From an uncultured Flavobacteriales bacterium (GTDB taxonomy: Bacteria; Bacteroidota; Bacteroidia; Flavobacteriales; Vicingaceae), in the NCBI GenBank assembly GCA_946886085.1, contig CAMPHX010000064.1, positions 1 to 7,043 on the forward strand: a stretch of DNA of 7,043 nucleotides, in the 5' to 3' direction. Numbering within the stretch: the first letter of the stretch is position 1; every line of letters begins with the position of its first letter. The notes beneath the pieces are model-generated. The model ran no database searches. It was not told the DNA's origin and saw only the letters and a list, made by a program, of their open reading frames with translations. The position numbers were made by a program, and so were the translations under genes. Below are positions 1-5,574 of the stretch, one piece after another.

Positions 1-669
1 TGTCATTCTAACACTACCCAATACCCTTGGTACAGCAATGTTGCTCCTGTTTCTTGGTGGTTGAAAGACCATATTAATGAAGCAAGAGAAGAACTTAATT
101 TTTCTGAATGGGAAACGTTTGAGCATAAGCGTAAACTAAAAAAACTAAAAGAAGCTGTTGAAGAATTAGAGGAAAAAGAAATGCCTTTAGAATCTTACAC
201 CATTACTCATGGTGATGCTAAATTATCTGACCAACAAAGAGAGTTACTAATCAATTGGTTTAAAGAAACCTTAAGTTATTTTGAAGAAGGAGAAACTACT
301 GCTGAAGAAGAACCAAAAAGTAATCTTAGCTTAGATAACGGCAAAAAATGGATTGCTAATATTGAAACTATTGACGGTATTAATAACATGATAACCATTA
401 TTGCTCAACCAATGGAAGAAGATAGAATTATTTTGTTTGTTGCCAGAGGTCAACAACTTATGACAGAGTTTGAAACGTTAGTATCAAAATGTAATATGAC
501 TGGAGCAGCTCACGAACAACTTCATCACTATATTTTTCCTTTAAAAGAGAAAATTGAGCTTTTAATGAATTGTGAAGACATAACTACTTGCGACTTAACT
601 CAATTAGACATTTTAAGACATTTACATTTATTTAACGAATATTTTGAAGGAGAGAAGTTACCAAGTTAA
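1..669 (+). CDS. Haem-binding-domain (c-type) protein with extra C-terminal domain, 5' truncated
   Basis: The reading frame is open from base 1 to a TAA at 667-669, so 222 residues are visible and the true start lies left of the window. The first two codons are Cys-His followed by SNTTQYPWYSNVAPVSWW. This matches the Bacteroidota haem-binding domain family (Pfam Haem_bd), where a CxxCH motif attaches c-type haem, so the window appears to cut through CxxCH. The conserved Met-Pro (visible residues 61-62) and the YTITHGDAKLS stretch complete that domain at about residue 95. An acidic linker (about 94-106) leads to a second region of about 110 residues that I cannot name. It carries C164-x-M166-x-G168-x2-H171-x3-H175-H176, which looks like a possible metal or haem site. 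Such proteins are usually exported to the periplasm or membrane, but the signal sequence would be off-window. The TTG at 61 is inside the domain and is not the start. Redox or sensing roles are inference only. Confidence 0.8.
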   Translation, partial: CHSNTTQYPWYSNVAPVSWWLKDHINEAREELNFSEWETFEHKRKLKKLKEAVEELEEKEMPLESYTITHGDAKLSDQQRELLINWFKETLSYFEEGETTAEEEPKSNLSLDNGKKWIANIETIDGINNMITIIAQPMEEDRIILFVARGQQLMTEFETLVSKCNMTGAAHEQLHHYIFPLKEKIELLMNCEDITTCDLTQLDILRHLHLFNEYFEGEKLPS

Positions 670-672
670 TTG

Positions 673-1284
673 CTATTTATAAAAATTCATCTCAGTTAAA
701 TACTTATATACCGGCTCTGTAAGTAAATAACGGACATCCTTTTTATCATTTACCGCTTTTCTAATAAAGCTGGAAGATACTTTCATTACCGGAGCATCAC
801 AAAAATGTACATTAGGGTGATTAAAAAAATCGTGCTGCTGTTGATTAGTTTTCAATTCAGATTCTTCTCTCTCTTGCTCTGTTAAAGCTCTTGGATAAAC
901 ATAAATATGATGATTAGTGATAATTTCTTCATGATTTTTCCATTTGTGGAAAGTCCTTAAATTATCCTCACCCATGATCAACGAAAATTCGTGATTCGGG
1001 TATTTCTCACGCAAATAAATCAACGTATCTGAAGTATAAGATGGTTTAGGCATATTAAACTCAATATCACAATCTTTTAAATGATTATTGTCTTCTATGG
1101 CTACCCTTACCATAGCCAAACGATGATAATCTGCTAATAAAGAATTACTTAATTTTAATGGATTTTGAGGAGATACAACAAACCAAACTTCATCTAAATC
1201 GGTATAATCTGCCATGTAATTAGCAATTATCAAATGTCCGACATGAATGGGATTATATGTTCCAAAATATAGACCTACTTTCAT
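673..1284 (-). CDS. nadD: Nicotinate-nucleotide adenylyltransferase (NadD)
   Basis: This cytoplasmic enzyme transfers AMP from ATP to nicotinate mononucleotide, giving deamido-NAD, the penultimate step of NAD synthesis. The 203-residue product has the usual family length. It opens with the nucleotidyltransferase signature GTYNPIHVGH (residues 8-17, the HxGH family motif) and carries VSSSFIR (169-175), equivalent to the ISSTxxR phosphate-binding motif with Ser in place of the common Thr. The interior GEDNLRTFHKWKNHEEI fits the conserved NadD core. The ATG at 1284 is supported because an in-frame TAA lies three codons upstream (1291-1293) and the protein begins MKVGLYFG as in homologues. No Shine-Dalgarno sequence precedes it. 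It is the last gene of the yicC-gmk-nadD operon, 99 bp after gmk, and its stop (TAG) lies 3 bp from that of the convergent haem protein gene. No promoter matching the Bacteroidota consensus is seen in the 99-bp gap. Confidence 0.96.
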   Translation of the reverse strand: MKVGLYFGTYNPIHVGHLIIANYMADYTDLDEVWFVVSPQNPLKLSNSLLADYHRLAMVRVAIEDNNHLKDCDIEFNMPKPSYTSDTLIYLREKYPNHEFSLIMGEDNLRTFHKWKNHEEIITNHHIYVYPRALTEQEREESELKTNQQQHDFFNHPNVHFCDAPVMKVSSSFIRKAVNDKKDVRYLLTEPVYKYLTEMNFYK

Positions 1285-1304
1285 CTGTTTTTATCTATTG
1301 TTGT

Positions 1305-1317
1305 CATCTGTCAGATG
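1305..1317. repeat. Short palindrome in the nadD leader
   Basis: CATCTG (1305-1310) and CAGATG (1312-1317) are perfect reverse complements around a single T. TCATCTG at 1304-1310 recurs at 1281-1287, across the nadD start codon. Read on the minus strand, the palindrome also contains the ATG of an 8-codon frame (1307-1281) whose TGA overlaps the nadD ATG. The element may be a small regulatory site or chance. A one-base loop makes it an unlikely RNA hairpin but possible as a protein-binding half-site pair. Confidence 0.3.
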
Positions 1318-1383
1318 TAACTCCCTATTATTAATCATTTTCTTATGTAATAAAATTTTTCTCAAGGTCGTTTCATCCTTGTA

Positions 1384-1953
1384 TTATTTTGTTAAAAAAG
1401 AGTTTACAATATTAAGTGTTTCTTTCTGGGCTTTTTCCAAATCATCATTTACAATAATTACATCGAACCACTTAGAATAACTCATTTCTTGAGTTGCCTT
1501 TTTCAATCTTTTTTGAATTTTTTCTTCTGTTTCACTTCCTCTGCTTCTTAGCCTTTTTTCTAACTCTTCTATACTTGGTGCCTGAATGAAAATGGTTAAT
1601 GCATTCTCCCCAAAATATTTACTTAAACTCAATCCACCTTCTACATCCACATCAAAGATTACATTATGCCCTTCTTCCCAAATTCTAGTAATTTCAGATT
1701 TTAAAGTACCATAATATTGGTCTTGATAAACTTCTTCCCATTCTACAAATTCATTGTTGTCTATTTTGTTTTGAAATTCCTCTGTACTCAAAAAGTAATA
1801 ATCCACTCCATCAGTTTCATTCTCTCTTTTTTCTCTATTACATGCCGAAATCGAAAACTTTAAATTTAAGTCTTGTGCCAACAAGTATTTATTAATAGAA
1901 GTTTTTCCTGCTCCCGATGGGGCACAAATGATAATGCATTTGTTTTTACTCAT
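1384..1953 (-). CDS. gmk: Guanylate kinase (Gmk)
   Basis: This cytoplasmic enzyme phosphorylates GMP (and dGMP) with ATP to GDP, an essential step in purine nucleotide supply. The 189-residue protein is of normal size. It shows the P-loop APSGAGKTS (residues 11-19), then a GMP-binding region with Ser36, Arg40 and Arg43 and the DGVDYYF stretch (48-54). Glu71, Tyr80-Tyr81 and Thr83 follow in the EW...YYGT motif, then the FDVDVEGG strand (100-107), and a lid with RLRSRGSE and RL (134-150). Around the first GMP-binding Arg the sequence reads SACNREKR where proteobacterial enzymes have a TTR; the Arg residues are kept, so activity is expected. The gene starts 7 bp after the yicC stop, which suggests one transcript. 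There is no Shine-Dalgarno sequence, only an A-rich stretch before the ATG. Confidence 0.97.
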   Translation of the reverse strand: MSKNKCIIICAPSGAGKTSINKYLLAQDLNLKFSISACNREKRENETDGVDYYFLSTEEFQNKIDNNEFVEWEEVYQDQYYGTLKSEITRIWEEGHNVIFDVDVEGGLSLSKYFGENALTIFIQAPSIEELEKRLRSRGSETEEKIQKRLKKATQEMSYSKWFDVIIVNDDLEKAQKETLNIVNSFLTK

Positions 1954-1960
1954 AATTTTT

Positions 1961-2833
1961 TTATAAAATATTTAATATTTGTTCCTTAATCTTTTCTAAT
2001 TCATCCTTCATTTCTACCACAATTTTTTGCAATTCAGAATGATTTGCTTTTGAACCCAAGGTATTGATTTCTCTACCCATTTCCTGACTGATAAAGCCCA
2101 ATTTTTTTCCTTGAGAATCCTTATCATTCATAGTGTCCCTAAAATAATCGAGATGAGATTGTAATCGTTGCTTTTCTTCGGAAACATCAAACTTTTCGAT
2201 GTAAAAAACCAACTCTTGTTCTAACCTATCTTTGTCTATCTGATTGCCACTTACAACTTCTTCTAAATGTGCCGAAATCCTTTCTCTAACAGTAATTATT
2301 CTTTCTTTTTCGTACAACTCCACTTTGTTCAACAGCTCCTGAATATTATTAATTCTCAACTCCATTTCTTTTTGAAGCGTATTACCTTCATCCGTTCTGT
2401 AAGCATCAATATCATGCAAGGCTTTTGTAGTCAATTCTACTATGGTTTGCCACTCTGATTCATCTAGGGCTTGTTTTTCTTCTTTCTGAAAAACATCAGG
2501 CATTCCCGCAACAATTTTTATTAAATCGGATTGCTCGCCCAACTCGTCAGCCAAACGCTTTAGCTCGTTATAATAATTTTTAAATAAGCTTTCGTTAATT
2601 TGATAATTTGGTGTAGCAGTAGTTTGCTCAACGTATAAATTAAATTCAATTTTTCCCCTTTCAAGGTATTGATTAATTTTAGCTCTAAGTTCTAGTTCTT
2701 TTTCTTTGTAAACAGCCGGAATTCTTATAGAAATATCAGCTTGTTTGCTATTAAGCGAACGAATTTCAATACTGATTTTCTTTTGATTGATACTAGTTGC
2801 GGATTTACCAAATCCGGTCATTGATTTAATCAT
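1961..2833 (-). CDS. yicC: YicC/YloC family endoribonuclease
   Basis: The 290-residue product is full length for the YicC/YloC family (E. coli YicC is about 287). It begins MIKSMTGFGK, with the family's MTGF signature at residues 5-8, followed by the YicC-like N-terminal domain (about 2-155). A helix-rich middle part, likely coiled coil, includes many Glu and Lys residues at about 150-250. It ends with the highly conserved DUF1732 tail (about 251-290) containing REINTLGSKA and EMKDELEKIKEQ. The E. coli member has been reported as an endoribonuclease affecting small-RNA turnover; the target in this organism is unknown. It is the first gene of the minus-strand operon, directly ahead of gmk. The start at 2833 is set by the conserved N-terminus and lies close to a promoter match (2853-2884), implying a very short leader of roughly a dozen bases. 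Confidence 0.95.
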   Translation of the reverse strand: MIKSMTGFGKSATSINQKKISIEIRSLNSKQADISIRIPAVYKEKELELRAKINQYLERGKIEFNLYVEQTTATPNYQINESLFKNYYNELKRLADELGEQSDLIKIVAGMPDVFQKEEKQALDESEWQTIVELTTKALHDIDAYRTDEGNTLQKEMELRINNIQELLNKVELYEKERIITVRERISAHLEEVVSGNQIDKDRLEQELVFYIEKFDVSEEKQRLQSHLDYFRDTMNDKDSQGKKLGFISQEMGREINTLGSKANHSELQKIVVEMKDELEKIKEQILNIL

Positions 2834-2852
2834 CTATGATAATTTTAAGTTG

Positions 2853-2884
2853 CAAATGTAATAAACCTAATACTTGAATAACAA
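2853..2884 (-). promoter_or_regulatory. Bacteroidota-type promoter for the yicC-gmk-nadD operon
   Basis: On the minus strand, TACATTTG (2860-2853) matches the Bacteroidota primary sigma factor -7 consensus TAnnTTTG exactly. A TTG (2884-2882) lies 21 bases upstream, within the usual 17-23 base spacing of the -33 element. Transcription would begin near 2846, about a dozen bases before the yicC ATG. The motif and spacing are seen directly; activity is inferred. Confidence 0.6.
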
Positions 2885-2902
2885 TAGATAGACATAAAAT
2901 GC

Positions 2903-2910
2903 TATTTTTG
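2903..2910 (+). promoter_or_regulatory. Possible -7 element of the paaGHI promoter
   Basis: TATTTTTG matches TAnnTTTG on the plus strand. The nearest upstream TTG (2874-2876) is 26 bases away, longer than usual, so the -33 contact is poor. If used, the transcript would carry a leader of about 130 bases that includes the whole inverted repeat at 2921-2999. A weak -33 element could mean activator dependence, but this is speculative. Confidence 0.3.
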
Positions 2911-2920
2911 TTGTTTAACA

Positions 2921-2999
2921 TGATTCTGTCTGTAAAGCCCAACTTCTTCGTTAGTCTCGTTTTAAAAGCCTCGAATTTGAACTTTACAATTCAGAATCA
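2921..2999. repeat. Nested inverted repeat (long stem) in the paaG leader
   Basis: Outer arms TGATTCTG (2921-2928) and CAGAATCA (2992-2999) pair over 8 bp. Inner arms TGTAAAG (2931-2937) and CTTTACA (2982-2988) pair over 7 bp, in register except for a 2-by-3 base internal loop. Together they give 15 pairs closing a 44-base loop. Within the loop TTCG (2947-2950) can pair with CGAA (2972-2975). GTCTGTA (2928-2934) is also complementary to TACAGAC (3010-3016), an alternative pairing that competes with both arms. No flanking target-site duplication is visible, so a transposon remnant is not supported. Confidence 0.55.
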
Positions 3000-3017
3000 A
3001 GAAATTATATACAGACT

Positions 3018-3033
3018 TTATTTTATAAAATAA
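3018..3033. repeat. Perfect 16-bp AT palindrome upstream of the paaG start
   Basis: TTATTTTATAAAATAA is identical to its reverse complement and ends 10 bases before the paaG ATG at 3044. It could be an operator for a dimeric regulator, a weak structure masking the translation start, or simply an AT-rich initiation region. There is no Shine-Dalgarno sequence; the ATG follows an A-rich stretch. Confidence 0.5.
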
Positions 3034-3043
3034 TTAAAGAACT

Positions 3044-3820
3044 ATGAGCAACATCAACTTTAAAATTGATAATGGAGTAGGCATTATCATCCTTAACAGA
3101 CCGGATAAATTTAACAGTTTTGTTCGTCAAATGGCTTTTGATTTACAAGCTGCTTTAGACGAATGCGAGAAAAACCCCGAAGTAAGAGCTGTTTACATTA
3201 CTGCAGAAGGTAAGGCGTTTTGTGCCGGACAAGATTTAGCCGAAGCCATAGATCCTAAACAAACAGAATTACCTAAAATTGTAGAAGAACATTACAATCC
3301 GATTATAGAACGATTGAGAAAAATTGAAAAACCTATTGTTTGTGGCGTAAATGGAGTGGCAGCAGGTGCGGGAGCCAACATTGCGCTAGCTTGCGATATT
3401 ACCCTTGCAGCAAAATCGGCTAGTTTTATACAAGCGTTTAGTAAAATTGGGCTAATCCCCGATAGTGGCGGAACCTATTACTTACCTAGATTAATTGGTC
3501 TGCAAAAAGCTGCTGCATTAATGTTTTTAGGAGACAAAGTAATGGCTGAAGATGCTGAAAAAATGGGCATGATTTATAAAGCAGTTGCAGATGAGGTTTT
3601 ACAGGAAGAAGCCCTGAAAATTGTTAGCACCTTGGCTCAAATGCCTACCAAAGGAATTGGTTTGACTAAAAGATTATTAAACGAATCGTTTAATAACAAT
3701 TTAACACAACAATTAGCAAAAGAAGGTGAACTACAAAATGAAGCCGGCCAAACTTACGATTACCAAGAAGGTGTAAATGCATTTTTAGAGAAACGTAAAC
3801 CAATCTTCAAAGGGAATTAA
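3044..3820 (+). CDS. paaG: 1,2-epoxyphenylacetyl-CoA isomerase (PaaG), crotonase family
   Basis: This crotonase-fold enzyme converts ring-1,2-epoxyphenylacetyl-CoA to oxepin-CoA in aerobic phenylacetate degradation, and in the known pathway also isomerises a later unsaturated adipyl-CoA. The 258-residue protein has the PaaG hallmarks: FCAGQDL (residues 59-65, oxyanion hole), HYNPIIERL (83-91), VNGVAAGAGANIAL (102-115) and FSKIGLIPDSGGT (132-144). Asp140 matches the catalytic Asp of PaaG. The two glutamates of true enoyl-CoA hydratases are absent, with Asn112 and Ser133 at the aligned places, which argues against PaaF. The C-terminus DYQEGVNAFLEKRKP is typical of the family. The first ATG after the AT palindrome fits the conserved N-terminus. 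It is the first gene of paaGHI, divergent from yicC, and paaH follows after 44 bp. Confidence 0.9.
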   Translation: MSNINFKIDNGVGIIILNRPDKFNSFVRQMAFDLQAALDECEKNPEVRAVYITAEGKAFCAGQDLAEAIDPKQTELPKIVEEHYNPIIERLRKIEKPIVCGVNGVAAGAGANIALACDITLAAKSASFIQAFSKIGLIPDSGGTYYLPRLIGLQKAAALMFLGDKVMAEDAEKMGMIYKAVADEVLQEEALKIVSTLAQMPTKGIGLTKRLLNESFNNNLTQQLAKEGELQNEAGQTYDYQEGVNAFLEKRKPIFKGN

Positions 3821-3864
3821 TTAACAAAAGTAAACATTAGGAATGAAGAAAAAAGATATAACTT

Positions 3865-5031
3865 ATGAATGAAATAAATAAAGTAGGTGTACTAGGAGCA
3901 GGCTCTATGGGTTCCGGAATTGTGCAAATTGCAGCAACCAACAAACACCAAGTTACTCTGGTAGATTTAAATGAAGAAGCTTTAGTAAAGGCTTCAACAG
4001 GATTGAAAAATATTTTATCGCGTTTAGTCCAAAAAGAAAAAATTAGCCAAGCTACGGCAGATAATATTATGCAACGCATTACTTTTTCTACCTCAACCAA
4101 AGATTTAGCCGAATGTGATTTGATTATTGAAGCCATAGTTGAAAATTTAGAGATAAAAAAGAAAGTTTTTGCTCAATTGGAGAGCATTACTTCTCCCGAT
4201 TGTATTTTAGCGAGTAATACCTCTTCGCTTTCTATTGCGTCTATTGCTGCAGCTTGTAAAAAACCGGAAAGAGTAATTGGTATCCACTTTTTTAATCCTG
4301 CACCATTAATGCCCTTGGTAGAAATTATTCCTGCGGTGCAAACATCTGAAGCGACAAAAAAAACCGCCCGAACATTAATTGACAATTGGGGAAAAGTAAC
4401 TGTGCTAGCTAAAGATACTCCTGGGTTTATTGTTAACCGTGTAGCTCGTCCGTTTTATGGTGAAGCATTACGAATTTATGAAGAAGGAGTAGCCGATTTT
4501 GCCACCATAGATTGGGCTATGACCGAAATTGGTGGTTTCAGAATGGGACCTTTTACACTAATGGATTATATTGGTAACGACATCAATTACACCGTTACAG
4601 AAACAGTTTTTGAAGCGTTTTATTACGACCCAAGATACAAACCTTCTTTTACGCAAAAACGACACTCAGAAGCAGGTTGGTACGGAAGGAAATCGGGTAG
4701 AGGTTATTACAATTATGCCGATGAAGCTAATATGCCAACACCCAACAAAGACAAAGCATTAGGAACTGTTATTTTCAACCGAATTTTAGTAATGTTAATT
4801 AACGAAGCTATTGATGCCTTATTCCTAAACATTGCTTCTAAAGAAGATATTGATTTAGCCATGACCAAAGGTGTAAATTACCCTAAAGGGTTATTAAAAT
4901 GGGCGGATGAAATTGGATTGAAAAATGTGCTTACACAATTAGAAACACTTTTTGCCGAATATGGTGAAGACCGTTACCGACCAAGTGTATTATTAAGAAG
5001 AATGGTGAGGGAAAACAAAAACTTCTTTTAA
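3865..5031 (+). CDS. paaH: 3-hydroxyacyl-CoA dehydrogenase, PaaH/Hbd type
   Basis: In the phenylacetate pathway PaaH oxidises 3-hydroxyadipyl-CoA to 3-oxoadipyl-CoA with NAD. The 388 residues contain an N-terminal Rossmann domain (about 1-182) with GAGSMG (11-16) and Asp34 at the end of the second strand, which favours NAD over NADP. The catalytic set has the same spacing as human HAD: Ser120, His141 in GIHFFNPAP, Glu153 and Asn191. A first C-terminal dehydrogenase domain (about 186-283) ends in GWYGRKSGRGYYNY. A second copy (about 297-388) carries GVNYPKGLLKWADE. E. coli PaaH is about 475 residues with a longer middle part; here the two C-terminal domains are joined by a short linker. Assignment to PaaH rather than a general 3-hydroxybutyryl-CoA dehydrogenase rests mainly on its position between paaG and paaI. 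The ATG at 3865 directly precedes the Rossmann strand. Confidence 0.85.
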   Translation: MNEINKVGVLGAGSMGSGIVQIAATNKHQVTLVDLNEEALVKASTGLKNILSRLVQKEKISQATADNIMQRITFSTSTKDLAECDLIIEAIVENLEIKKKVFAQLESITSPDCILASNTSSLSIASIAAACKKPERVIGIHFFNPAPLMPLVEIIPAVQTSEATKKTARTLIDNWGKVTVLAKDTPGFIVNRVARPFYGEALRIYEEGVADFATIDWAMTEIGGFRMGPFTLMDYIGNDINYTVTETVFEAFYYDPRYKPSFTQKRHSEAGWYGRKSGRGYYNYADEANMPTPNKDKALGTVIFNRILVMLINEAIDALFLNIASKEDIDLAMTKGVNYPKGLLKWADEIGLKNVLTQLETLFAEYGEDRYRPSVLLRRMVRENKNFF

Positions 5032-5033
5032 TT

Positions 5034-5447
5034 ATGAAACAAACACATAAAATAGTAACTAAAATGATGGAAACCGATGCTTTTAGCCAATGGTTGGGCA
5101 TCGAAATCATTGAATCAAAAGAAGGATATTGTCAGCTAAAAATGACGGTAAGACCAGAAATGTGCAATGGTTTTGGCATTATACACGGTGGCGTAACTTT
5201 TTCATTAGCTGATAGTGCCTTGGCTTTTGCTTCTAATGCTTATGGCAGATTGAGTGTAGCATTGGAATGTTCTATTTCTTATCCTAATCCGGTAAATGTT
5301 GGCGACACCTTATTTGCAGAAGCAACAGAAGTAAATTTATCAAACAAAATAGGCATTTACAATATTCCGGTAACTAACCAAAATGGGATGTTGGTTGGAG
5401 CTTTTAAAGGTACTGTTTATAGAACAGGAAAAGAGTGGGAAATTTAG
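5034..5447 (+). CDS. paaI: PaaI family hotdog-fold acyl-CoA thioesterase
   Basis: PaaI hydrolyses hydroxylated or otherwise trapped phenylacetyl-CoA derivatives, freeing CoA and relieving blockage of the pathway. The 137-residue length matches the family (E. coli PaaI is about 140). The hotdog core has Asn45-Gly46 followed by the HGG motif (51-53) and FSLADSALAFASNAYG, where Asp60 matches the catalytic Asp of PaaI. The tail SISYPNPVNVGDTLFAEA and the closing GAFKGTVYRTGKEW fit the last strands. It lacks a signal peptide and should be cytoplasmic, probably a tetramer as in relatives. The ATG is only 2 bp after the paaH stop, so the two genes are almost certainly co-transcribed and possibly translationally coupled. 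It is the last gene of the block, facing gpmI across 127 bp. Confidence 0.92.
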   Translation: MKQTHKIVTKMMETDAFSQWLGIEIIESKEGYCQLKMTVRPEMCNGFGIIHGGVTFSLADSALAFASNAYGRLSVALECSISYPNPVNVGDTLFAEATEVNLSNKIGIYNIPVTNQNGMLVGAFKGTVYRTGKEWEI

Positions 5448-5488
5448 TTTAGTGTAGGAATTTATAAGTTTAGAGGGTTAAAACATAA

Positions 5489-5540
5489 AGATTGCTTCTG
5501 CTCCAACACACTCAACTTTCATTATAGCATCGCAATGACG
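5489..5540. repeat. Diverged copy of the dispersed GTCATTGCGA...GAAGCAATCT repeat
   Basis: On the minus strand the element reads CGTCATTGCGA (5540-5530), then 31 bases, then GAAGCAATCT (5498-5489). From memory, short elements with these ends occur in many copies between genes in Bacteroidota and some other bacteria, usually with a shorter GC-richer centre. The ATTGC (5491-5495) and GCAAT (5532-5536) parts can pair. Here the centre is AT-rich and longer, suggesting a decayed or variant copy. It sits between the convergent paaI and gpmI stops, a typical place for such repeats. Confidence 0.55.
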
Positions 5541-5548
5541 TTGTCATT
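5534..5548. repeat. Small hairpin in the paaI-gpmI convergent gap
   Basis: AATGAC (5534-5539) and GTCATT (5543-5548) are perfect inverted repeats around a 3-base loop, overlapping the end of the dispersed repeat. It lies where a shared terminator for the convergent genes would be expected, but the stem is AT-rich and no T tract follows on either strand, so terminator function is doubtful. Confidence 0.3.
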
Positions 5549-5566
5549 AAACTTCAAACATTAAAC
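5545..5566. repeat. Short direct repeat CATTAAAC
   Basis: CATTAAAC occurs at 5545-5552 and again at 5559-5566, 14 bases apart, within a run of TTAAAC/TCAAAC-like units just downstream of the gpmI stop. It is probably low-complexity intergenic sequence; no function is evident. Confidence 0.35.
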
Positions 5567-5574
5567 ATTGAATC

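Noticed and set aside
1247..1480. A 77-codon plus-strand frame spanning the nadD-gmk gap
   Set aside because: It overlaps the nadD start and the gmk 3' end antisense and is rich in Phe, Leu and Ser, as expected of an antisense shadow of AT-rich genes.
2921..2999. The inverted repeat as the ends of a small transposon-derived element
   Set aside because: There is no target-site duplication at the flanks and no transposase remnant, and the arms are short with an internal mismatch loop.
3044..3820. Reading the first paa gene as an enoyl-CoA hydratase (PaaF/FadB-like)
   Set aside because: Both catalytic Glu positions of hydratases are replaced (Asn112, Ser133), while the PaaG Asp (140) and the FCAGQDL and YNP motifs are present.
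3843..3872. A 9-codon frame (MKKKDITYE) overlapping the paaH start
   Set aside because: An A-rich leader easily gives such a frame; there is no evidence that it is translated or regulatory.
3837..4136. A 99-codon frame on the minus strand within paaH
   Set aside because: It lies antisense to the conserved Rossmann domain, its product resembles no family I know, and the paaH frame accounts for the sequence.
5534..5548. A strong bidirectional terminator for paaI and gpmI
   Set aside because: The stem is only 6 bp and AT-rich, with no T tract on either side, so it is listed only as a hairpin.
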